This document shows positions 25,961-36,400 of a stretch of 64,000 nucleotides of DNA, in pieces. Every line of letters begins with the position of its first letter. Within the stretch, counting starts at the first letter, position 1. This stretch comes from Collinsella sp. WCA1-178-WT-3 (M1). GTDB taxonomy: Bacteria > Actinomycetota > Coriobacteriia > Coriobacteriales > Coriobacteriaceae. Position numbers and translations under genes: made by a program. The DNA lies in NCBI RefSeq assembly GCF_009696325.1, contig NZ_VUME01000002.1:62001-126000 (forward strand). The letters run 5' to 3'. The notes below the pieces were generated by a model, which searched no databases, had not been told where the DNA came from, and was given only the letters and a program-made list of their open reading frames with translations.

Positions 25961-26212
25961 ATGAGGGAGAAGCGTCCGGCGCTTGTCATCACGTTTCCCA
26001 CCACGGCGGCCGCCATGGGGTGCGAGACCCTATGCATCGAGCGCGGCCTCCCCGGGCGAACGATTCCTGTGCCCGGGGAGGTCGCTGCCGGCTGCGGTCT
26101 GGCGTGGAAGGCGTTGCCTGCCGATGAGGAACTGCTGCGCACCGAGCTTGCCGCAGCTGGTGTTCCCACCGAGGGCTTTACGGTGATTGACATGTGGGAG
26201 GTCGTGCGATGA
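25961..26212 (+). CDS. DUF3343 family protein
   Basis: 83 residues. Family features are VITFPTTAAAMGCETLCIERGLPGRTIPVPGEV and AGCGLAWKALP, with Cys at about 24, 28 and 47 arranged like a small metal- or persulfide-binding protein. DUF3343 members are known to co-occur with selD and yedF in selenium-using bacteria but have no proven activity. ATG at 25961 follows TTGGAG. Its TGA overlaps the ATG of the next gene (ATGA at 26209), so the two are translationally coupled. Confidence 0.85.
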   Translation: MREKRPALVITFPTTAAAMGCETLCIERGLPGRTIPVPGEVAAGCGLAWKALPADEELLRTELAAAGVPTEGFTVIDMWEVVR

Positions 26213-27351
26213 TCTATCTGGATAACGCGGCGACGACCATGCTCAAGCCGCAGGCGGTCATCGATGCCGTGACGCAGGCGATGTGCTCGCTCGGCAATGC
26301 CGGGCGCGGCGCCACGTCGGGTGCTCTCGATGCGGCTCGTACGATTCACGGTTGCCGTGCCAAGCTCGCGCGCCTTTTGGGTTGCCCGAGAGCGGACCAT
26401 GTGTGCTTTACGCCCAACTCCACGGCTGCGCTCAACACCGCCATCTGTGGCGTGGTGCGCCCCGGCGACCGTGTGGTCACGACGGTGCTCGAGCACAACT
26501 CGGTGTTACGCCCGCTCAATCGCCTGGCGGCGGAACAGGGTGTGGCGGTTGAGCGTGCGGGCTGCGACGCGAACGGCGTGCTCGACTACGACGAGCTCGA
26601 GCGGTTGGTGACGCCGGACACGCGTGCTGTGGTGGTGACGCACGCCTCCAATGTGACCGGCAACGCGGTCGACATTGCGCGCGTAGCGGCCATGGCCCAT
26701 GCGGCAGGTGCGCTGGTGATCGTCGATGCCTCGCAGTCTGCCGGTACGGCGCATATCGATATGCACGCCATGGGGCTCGATGTCGTGTGCTTTACCGGTC
26801 ACAAGGGGCTCATGGGACCTCAAGGCACCGGCGGCCTGGCCGTGGTGGAAGGCATTGACGTGGCGCCGTGGGCCATGGGCGGCACGGGCGTGCACAGCTT
26901 CGATGAGCTGCAGCCGCTTGAGTGGCCCACACGCCTTGAGGCGGGCACGCTCAACGGTCACGGTATCGCGGGCCTTTCTGCCGGCCTCGACTTTATCGAG
27001 GCACAAGGCGGGGTCGAGGCGATTGCGGCGCATGAGCGCTCGCTTGCAGAGCGCTTCCTTGCCGGCGTGCGCGAGATTCCGGGGATTAAGCTCTACGGTG
27101 TCTTTGACCAGCCCGTGCGCTCGGCGATCGTCTCACTCAACGTGGGTGATATCGACTCTGCCCAGATTTCGGACGCGCTCATGCAGGGGTGGGGGATTGC
27201 GACGCGCCCCGGCGCCCATTGTGCCCCGCTCATGCACCGCGCGCTCGGGACTGAGCGTCAGGGTGTCGTTCGTTTCTCGTTTGGGTATTTCAACACGGAC
27301 GGGGAAGTCGACGCCGCGATTGACGCTTTGCGCGATTTGAGCTGCGATTAG
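26209..27351 (+). CDS. Cysteine desulfurase / selenocysteine lyase-like PLP enzyme
   Basis: 380 residues, class V aminotransferase. IYLDNAATTMLKP at 2-14, the PLP lysine in CFTGHKGLMGPQGTGG near 191-206, DASQSAGT before it, and the catalytic loop Cys in RPGAHCAPLMHR near 337-348. This is the group II/CsdB-like desulfurase that accompanies selD, and it could release sulfur from cysteine or selenium from selenocysteine for SelD via YedF. Start overlaps the DUF3343 stop. Last gene of the cluster. An NifS role in general Fe-S assembly is less likely because no isc/suf genes are near. Confidence 0.87.
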   Translation: MIYLDNAATTMLKPQAVIDAVTQAMCSLGNAGRGATSGALDAARTIHGCRAKLARLLGCPRADHVCFTPNSTAALNTAICGVVRPGDRVVTTVLEHNSVLRPLNRLAAEQGVAVERAGCDANGVLDYDELERLVTPDTRAVVVTHASNVTGNAVDIARVAAMAHAAGALVIVDASQSAGTAHIDMHAMGLDVVCFTGHKGLMGPQGTGGLAVVEGIDVAPWAMGGTGVHSFDELQPLEWPTRLEAGTLNGHGIAGLSAGLDFIEAQGGVEAIAAHERSLAERFLAGVREIPGIKLYGVFDQPVRSAIVSLNVGDIDSAQISDALMQGWGIATRPGAHCAPLMHRALGTERQGVVRFSFGYFNTDGEVDAAIDALRDLSCD

Positions 27352-27387
27352 ACCAACCTTCTGCGCCCTTAGATAAACCGTTTGCGT

Positions 27388-27475
27388 AACCTTCCCGCAT
27401 TGTCGCTTATACAGGGTATTGTGAGATGATGGCCCGCACTGGGTCCTCGGTATCTTTGCGAATTGCGGGAAGGTT
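27388..27475 (+). promoter_or_regulatory. Long-range inverted repeat covering the giant gene's RBS
   Basis: AACCTTCCCGCA (27388-27399) and TGCGGGAAGGTT (27464-27475) are perfect 12-bp complements 64 bp apart; the right arm contains the GGGAAGG site of the gene at 27479. If both arms are transcribed, translation could be occluded. Promoter-like TTATAC lies between them (about 27407), in which case the repeat would act at DNA level only. Confidence 0.45.
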
Positions 27476-27478
27476 CCT

Positions 27479-30400
27479 ATGAACAGGATCACTGCTGCCC
27501 TCTATAGGTTTTTGGTCGTCTATCTTTCGGTCGCGATGGTCGTGACCTCGATACCCCTTGCGCCCAGCACAGCCTATGCCGATGATGCTGGGGCGGTCGC
27601 CGTCGAAAACGAGGCCCAAGAGACCGACTCGGGCTCTGACGCTGATGCCGATGCGATCGATAACGCGTCGTCTTTGGGCGAGGGCGGCTCATCCACAACT
27701 TCCGACCAAACGAATAACGCTCTGGACGAATCGTCCAGCTCGGATACCAGCACTTCCACGTCGAGCCTGGCCCAAGATCTTTCGAGCTCCGCGACCAACT
27801 CCGATGCAGCAAAGACCTCGCCTGTAACGGCGGAACCCTCGTCCGATGACAGCGAAGTCGATCCCCTCGTGTATGAGGACCCAACGGTCTATGAGTATGC
27901 CAAGCTTATGCCGAACGGCTATGTGTATCCGTGTGATGCTGGCGGAAGCGTTACGGTAGAGATTGATGAAAACGACCCGAATGAGAACTCTGTCGATGGT
28001 AAATTGGTGACCAACCTGATCGTTGATTACGGAGTGGATGGGGTCCCCGGATATATTTGTGAGTACTCCTCCAATCTGCGCTCGGTACGTTTTGAGAACA
28101 GCTCTATTTCTTCAATTGGATTACACGCCTTTTCTGGCTGCTCGAATCTCGCCGATATCAGCTTTTCCGGTATGACCATTGGGGGCATCGGAACAGAAGC
28201 GTTTTCTGGGTGCGGATCGCTTACGAGTCTGAACATTAATGACGTTGCTACCATCGGCTCTATGGACGATGCCGCGTTTGCCTGGAGCGGGCTGCGGTCT
28301 ACGGGGCTCGACAAGGTCGTTGGTCTCAGTTCGATTCCTGAGAACGCTTATAATGGCTGCAGCGCTCTGACCGATACCGGTCTGGGAGGGAACACATCTA
28401 TCACATCAATCGGCGTTAATGCGTTCAAAAACTGCTCTCGCCTTGCGACGACGGGGCTCGAGAACAATACGACGATCAAGACGCTTCGCGAAGGCTGTTT
28501 CTCCGGGACCAATATGAGCGGCGGGCTGACGCTGCCCCTTTATTCCAAGATCGAGGAACTGCCGAGCCGTGCGTTCTATGGCTCTAAGCTTGAAACTGTG
28601 TACTTTGGATGCGACCATGTGGTGCTCATTAATTCCACCACGTTCCCCAAGCAAAACATGACCGTCATGGTCCCTGCCAAGATGGTTTCGCAATACGCAA
28701 GCGGTCGCCCCAACGAGGTTTGGGAGAGTTGCAATGGCAGCCTGCCCGTCCCCGTGGGCAAGATGCTTCAAAAGATTAAGGTCTCGCGTGATCCCGACAA
28801 GATGGCCTATCAGCAGGGTGACACCATTTCGCTCGAGGGCATGAGCGTCACGTTTCAATATCCTCATTCGACGATGGATAGCGACTACGAAGCGCTCATA
28901 AAGGACGAACTCGGCGAATACCTTACGGCGACCCCCTGTGATGGTGATGTCTTCGACGAGTCGATGGACGGAGAACCTATACAGCTCGTGTACGACGATG
29001 GCTACACGCGCCTTATCGCGTACAGCAAGGGCAACCTGCAGCAGGCGGCCTACGAGTATGCCAAGTTCATGCCGAACTACTACCTGTATCCGTGCGACGC
29101 AAACGGAAATCTTACGGTAGAAATCGATGAAAACAACCCGCGCGAGAACTCCGTCGACGGTCGAATGGTAACGAATTTGATTGTCGATTACGGGGTTGAT
29201 GAAGTCGACGCACAGCTCTGCGCCGACTCTACCAATCTGTGCTCAGTGCGCTTTGAGAACAGTTCCATTTCCAAAATCGGACTGCACGCCTTCTATAACT
29301 GCCCGAATCTCACCGATATCAGCCTTTCCGGCATGGCCATCGGTACCATCGGGAAAGAGGCATTCTATGGCTGCAAGTCGCTTACGAGTTTGAACATCAA
29401 CGAGGTTGCCGCCATTGGCTCTATGGGCGACGCCGCGTTTGCCGAGAGTGGGCTGGTTTCCACGGGGCTCGACAAGGTTGTCGGCCTCACATCGATTCCC
29501 GACAGAGCCTACGAAGGCTGCAGAGCTCTGACCGATACCGGCCTGGACAAGAATACCTCCATTACATCGATTGGCGTTTGCGCGTTTAGGTTCTGCTCGA
29601 ACCTTGCTACCACGGGGCTCGAGAGCAACACAACGGTCGAAACGCTTGGTCACACCTGCTTCTACGGCACCGACTTGAGCGGCGGGCTGACACTGCCATA
29701 TAACTCCAAGATCGAGGAGTTGCCGAAAAAGGCGTTTGGCAGTACCAATCTCGAGACCGTGTTCTTTGGGTGCAACAATGCGGTGCTCATTAACACCGAC
29801 ACGTTCCCCAAATACAACATGACCGTCATGGTCCCCGCCAAGATGATTCCGAAGTATGCTAACGGGCATCCCAAAGCTGTTTGGGAGAAGTGCAACGGCT
29901 GCCTGCCCGTCCCGGTGGGCAAGGTGCTCGAGAACGTTGAGATTTCATGCGACCCCAACAACATGACCTATGAGACGGGGGAGACCATTTCGCTCGAGGG
30001 CATGAACGTCGAGCTCGATTACCCGCATTCGGTATCGATTTGGGACTACGAGGCCCTCATACAGGAAGAGCTCGGCGAGTACCTTACGGCCACCCCCTGC
30101 GATGGTGATGTCTTCGATGAGTCGATGGACGGACAGCCCGTAAAGCTCGTGTATGACGACGGCTATTCGCATTTCGAAACCCAAACCAAGGGCACGCTAC
30201 AACTTAAGAAACCCACGCCGACATCGTTCCAGATCTCCTATGCCCAAACGATTGATAAGGGCGAACACAAGCTGATGGATGGCGTTGAGCTTCCCGATGT
30301 TTCCGGCACGATGACGATCGACGCAGGTGCCGAAGTCGCGCTCGATGCCGGTACTTTGGGGATGCTCAACGACAACATCACGTTTAAGGGCTGGTATGAC

Positions 30401-33400
30401 ACCGAGTCCGGCAAGTACATCTCCAAGGAGCCGGTCTACACGTTTACGCCAGATAAGGACCTGTCCCTGGAGGCTCGCTTTAAGCTCAAGGACTATGCGG
30501 TGTACGTCAACGATGCGCAGGCGACCGACTCGTCGCAGGACTTTGCGCACCTGAGTGTTACCGCTCAAAACTGCTATCGCAATGCCGGCGAGACGGTTGA
30601 GGTTTCCGCTGTCACGGATAACGCGCTGTTCCTGGGCTGGTATCTGGGCGAGGGCGATGATGCGTACGCCGTGAGCGATCAGCTTGACTTTACCTATACG
30701 GTGGACAAGGCGGACGCGATTGTGTCCGAGGACAAGACTGACGCTAGGATCGAGATCACTCCGCGCTACTGCGCTCCGCAGGCGAGCGTTGTGCTGGGTG
30801 TGGACGGGGTCGATGAGAACGGGCAGCCGCTCGGACAGTTCCTCTCTACCGGTCTGTACGGTATCGGGTCGCGCGTAACGGTCGTGGCGGTGCCAATGCC
30901 TGGCTATGTGTTTGACTACGCGACCGATGCCCTCGGCAACGTTGTCTTTACCGGCGACGATGGTCCGTCCTACACGTTTGTGCTCGAGGGAGATGTGCAG
31001 TACACCGCGCATTTCCGCGCTGCGACTGACCCCGACGAGTCACTCGCAGCGCTTAAGGCTGCGCTCATCGCCGCGATTACGGCTGCGGCCGTCCTCGCTA
31101 CCATGTATGGGCTGGGCGAGATCGTCGACCCCATCGCGGCCGATGCGGTGATCGAGATCGGTATGGCCGACAACATTGAGGATGTTGCCGCCGTCGGCAC
31201 GAAGGCGCTCAAGGAGATTAAGGACATCATCGACGACCACAAGAAGCCCAAGCCTCATGGCGACCATAAGATCGAAATAATTGCCACCGCGCAGCCCGAG
31301 GTGGGCGGCGTCGTTACCGGAGGCGGTATCCACTATGAGGGGACGGTCGCCACGCTGGAGGCTGTCGCCAATCCCGGCTATCGCTTCGTGTGTTGGAAAG
31401 AGAACGGTGTCGAGGTCTCGACATCACCTCTCAAGACGATGACGATCACGGACCTGACGCCCGAGGTCGTAAAAATGACGGCCGTTTTCGAGAAAAAAGT
31501 TGAGATTACGGCGGTTGCCGAAGCCGATGGCATTCAGGCCGATTTTTCGACAGGCTGCACCGCAAGCCCCGTAAAGCAGAGCATTACGCGTGGCGATCAG
31601 GCTATGGTCACCGCGAGCGAGGGTCCCGACTATGCCTTTGTGGGATGGTTTGAGGACGGCATCGAGGTCTCGCCCGAGCGTACGTATATCTTCAAGGCCG
31701 AGGTCGACCGCCATCTGGTCGCACGCTTCCGCAAGGCGGATAAGACAATCCTGGTGAATACCGATCCCTTCGATAGCGCCGAGGTGCTGTGCGATGGCGT
31801 GCCGGTCGTGGATGGCAAGGTTCGCGCGAAGGATGGGGACATTCTCACGTTTACGATGCGGCCCAAGGTGCGCCCCGACAATCCGGAAAAAACGTATCGG
31901 TTTGTGGAGTGGCGCGAAACCGATGCGCAGGGCATCACGATTGCCAACAAGCAGGAAGTTTGCGAATACCGCGTTAACGGGAATGCCCGGATCGAGGCTG
32001 TAATGGACGGCAGGGATGCGCATATCGTGCGTGCCGAGGCCGACCCGCTCGAGGGCGGCACCGTTACACTGAAGCGCGGCGAGACTGCCGGCATGGTGCT
32101 CGAGGTTCCCGAAGGGGAGCGCGTGACCGCGGAGGCCACCCCATCCGAGGGTTATATCTTTGACGGTTGGTATCTGAGCAATGGTGGCTCGGATACTACG
32201 TCGACGCTGGTGTCGAGCGAGCGTTCCTATACCTTTGAGCCCATTACCGACTGCGTGGTCCAGGCGAAGTTTACGCGTGCCTGCAAGGTAGACGTGGTCG
32301 TTGAGCCGGCCGCGGCCATGGCGGGCAAATATTTAGTGCACGGCGAGGGCTACTGCATGAAGGGCGAGCCTGCCACGCTGAGCATAGAGCTCACGGCCGA
32401 GGCGAGCAAACAATTTACCTTTAAGGGCTGGTACGACGCCAAGACGGACCTGCTTTTGGGCACCGACCCCAGCTACCTCGAGTTCTATCCCGAGGACGTG
32501 GAATGCACCGTGCGCGCGGTGTTTGAGGAAAATACCTATACCGTGACGGCGAAGGCCAAGAAGACCTTTATTGAGCGCGGTGCGGTTGAGATTGAGGGGC
32601 ACCCGGGGGCATCTTCGGTTACCTGCGGATATGGCGACACGGTGATGCTCAAGGCAAAGGCCAATGACGGCTACCGCTTTGACCATTGGAAGGATGACTC
32701 CGGTAAGGAATACGACACCGCCGAGCTGGTCGTTAAGGTTACCAAGAGCGACACCTATACCGCGATCTTTACCGACTCAAAACCCGAGGTCATGGTCACG
32801 GCTGATTCGTGGCTCGGCGGTACCGTGACGTGCAACGGGACTGTGGTGAAGCCCATGACTGATAAGTTCAAATTAGGTGAGACCCTTCATCTGACGGCCA
32901 AGGCCCATCCTGGCTTTTTGTTCTGGGGTTGGTACGTCAATGGCCGCCTGAAGAGCCTTAAACATGAGACCTCGTTGGTTGCGAAGGCTCGCGGTAAAAC
33001 CGGGCACTGCGTTATTACCGCGGCCTTTGTGCCTGTCGATACCGTTTGCGTACCCCTCGCCGATCCTGCGGAAGGCGGCACCGTCAAGGCGAGCCGCGTC
33101 CTTGCCGACCGCGGCGCTGAGGTTGCCCTGAAGGCGACGCCCAACCCCGGTTACGTCTTTACTGGTTGGTATACGGCCGACGGCACGTTTGAGTCTGCCG
33201 ATGCGGAGTTCACCTGCCACCAGGAGCGCAGCCATGTGCACGTCGCTCGCTTTATGGCAAAAAGCTATGAAGTCGACGCCACGGCGGTAGTCGATTCCGG
33301 CACCGGTTCGCTGGTCGAATCGAGCGTCGCCGGCTGGGTCGAGGGCACAGGTACCGTTGAGGCGGGGCATGCCGCCACGCTGACCGCGCATGCGCTTTCG

Positions 33401-36400
33401 GGCTATGCGTTTGAGTATTGGGCCGATGCCTCGGGAGCCGTGGTAAGCCGTGACAGAACCTATCACGTGGTGCCGACGTCTGACACGACGCTCCAGGCCG
33501 TGTTCTCGGCAAAGCAATGTACGGTGGACGTCTCGTGCGAGGAGAGTATGGGCTCGGTCGAGGGCGCGGGGACGTATGCCGCCGGACAGGTCGCAACCGT
33601 GCGTGCGGTCGCCGCCGAGGATACGGCTTTTGTGGGCTGGCTCCGTAACGGCACGTGCGTGAGCTCCAAGAAAACCTATCGATTTACCGTGCGTGAGGAT
33701 ACGTCGCTCTATGCCCTCTTTGCGTCGGGTTCGTATGTCGTGCATACCGTTGCCTCGCCTGGCGAGGGCGGAGCCGTGAGCGGCTTTGGTGGCTATGAGG
33801 CCGGCGACCGCGCAACGCTTCGTGCGACTGCAAACACCGGGTATTCGTTTGCGGGTTGGACGGACGACAAGGGCGGGACAGTCAGCGAGAACACCGACTA
33901 TACCGTTAAGGTCACGGACGACGCTACCTACACGGCGACCTTTGCGCCTAAGTCCTATCAGGTCGTTTTGAGCGCGAGTGACGATAGCGTTAGCACTCTG
34001 AGCGGCGAGGGCTCCTATCAATTCGGTGATACGGTCGAACTCAACGCTACACCTATGGGTACCAATCGATTTGCCGGTTGGTATGTCTTGGATGCCGAGG
34101 GCAACAAGTCGCTGCTGAGCTGCGACGCCCATTGCTGGGTTAAGCTCGACAAGGATATGGTCGAGGGGCTCGAGGACGATACGTTGGAGCTCCAGGCCGT
34201 GTTTGCCGATCCGTACGAGGTGACCGTTACGGGCGAGGTCGTGGTGAAGGACAAGGCTTCGAACAGGGGCTGCCGCGTTACGGGCAGCGGTAGCTTTGCC
34301 GTGGGCAATCATGTGGAGCTGACTGCTGTTGCCGGTATGGGCTATCGCTTTGTGGGCTGGAGCACCGATAAGGAGGGCACCTCGATTGTCGAGACCGCGA
34401 CGACCCTCGATGTGACCGCCATGCAAGACATAACGTACTACGCACAGTTCGAATCCGATGGACAGGTGACCATTACCGTCACCGGCTCGTCCATCTTCCG
34501 CGGTACGGCCCTTCTGGTTGACGGCATTCCTGCCGGTAGCAGGTCGTACGACAGGGGCGACATGTTTATGGCGATTGCGATTCCGTGGAAGAAGTACCAC
34601 TTCTCGCATTGGGTCGACGATGCGGGTGTCACGGTGAGCTACAGCGCATTCTATATCGGTACCGCAAAGGAGAATAGGCAGCTTACGGCCGTGTTCTATG
34701 AGACGGGTTGCGATGTCCAGGTCGCTACGTATCCCAAGGGCGCGGGCTTTAGCATGGTTGCGCTTGGTACCGGCGGCTCCTACAACTCCGCGGCGATTAT
34801 GTTTACCGTGCCGCACGAGGGTTGGAAGTTTAAATGCTGGGTCGACGAGAACGGCATGCCTGTGGGCGCCACGCCGGTGATCAACCGCGTAGTGTTTGGC
34901 AACCGTACTTTTACGGCCGTTTATGAGCGGGCGTCGATGACGGTTACGGCGGTGGATTCGCGTCAGGGCGGACACGTCGATGGTTCCTCCGAGGACGAAT
35001 CTCTGGGCTATGCCGTGACCAACGAAGTCGAGAACGGTGAGTCCACGACCCTGACTGCCGTTCCCGATGCGGGCTATGTGTTTGATGGGTGGTATGCACG
35101 CAATGATGATGGGTCGTTGGGCGATGAGCCGCTGAGCACGGATGCTACCTGGACGTTTGTCCCCGAGGACAACATGACCGTTGAGGCGCGCTTTGCGGAG
35201 GCGCCTAAGTACAAGGTGACGGCCCGAGCGGTCAACGGATCGGTTGATCCGGAGTCTGCTTTGGTCGCTACGGATGGCAAGGCGACGCTTTCGGCGACGC
35301 CCGATGAGGGCTGCTACCTGACGCGCGTGACTGTTGCCGAAGAAGCGGGTGATGAAGGTTCGGCTGGCAATGCCTATGACCTTGATATTTCTGACTATAA
35401 GAGTGGGGCGTACGAGGTCACACTGAGTGGCGTGAGTGCTCCGCAAAAGGTCACGTTTGAATTCGCGAAGGCTGCGGCTCCGGAGGTGCTCGCTCAGCCG
35501 CAGGATGCGAGTGCTTACGAGGGCGATCCGGTTGAGCTTTCTGTCACCGCCGAGGCGGGGCGCAATGTTCGCGCCCATGCGGACGTGTCTTCTGGATCCG
35601 CTGCAGACGTTACGCTGAGCTACCAGTGGTATCGCGTGCCCGTCGATGGTGGCAAGGTAGAGCCGCTAAAGGGCCAGACGGGGGAGACTCTTTCAATCGC
35701 CCAGCTCGACAGTGACAGCGAGGGCGAGTACTTCTGCCGCATTGCGCAGAACTACCTGGGCACGGTGACAAAGACGGACACCGAACATGCGAAGGTATCC
35801 ATCGTGCCCCGAGAAGCACTTGTGTTTAACGGGCGTGTGCTGCCGGTGTCGACCGCTCACGATGAGTACCGTGCAGAGATTACCGGCGCTACGGGCGGCA
35901 AGGCACCGTATGCGTACAACTTGGATGATGTTGAGGTTCCTGAGGGCATGCAGCTGACGCTGGCAGATGACGGATCGGGCGCCTTGTTGCTCTCGGGCGT
36001 GCCTGTGGCTACGGGTGTTTGTCGCTTTAAGATTTCGTGCACCGATGACCTGGGCGACAAGTGCGATGCACACTTCGCGCTGCTCGTGAAGGCGAAGAAA
36101 GCCCCGCTTGCATTTGAGGGCCAGACCTTTACCTACAACGCGACGGCGCAGGCCCCGAAGCTTTCGGGCGTGCCCGCGGGTTGCGAGAACGATGTCAACC
36201 TGATCTATGTCGGCACGGGTGACACGCATTACTCGTCGGATCAGGCGCCGGTGGATGCCGGCACGTATCGTGCGGTGGTGACGCTCGACGCCAAGGGATA
36301 TGTCGGTAATGCCACCTGTGACTTCACGATCGAGAAGGCCCCGGTCGATATTTCGATCGAGACGTCTGATGTGACATACGATGGCGCACGACACGGTGCG

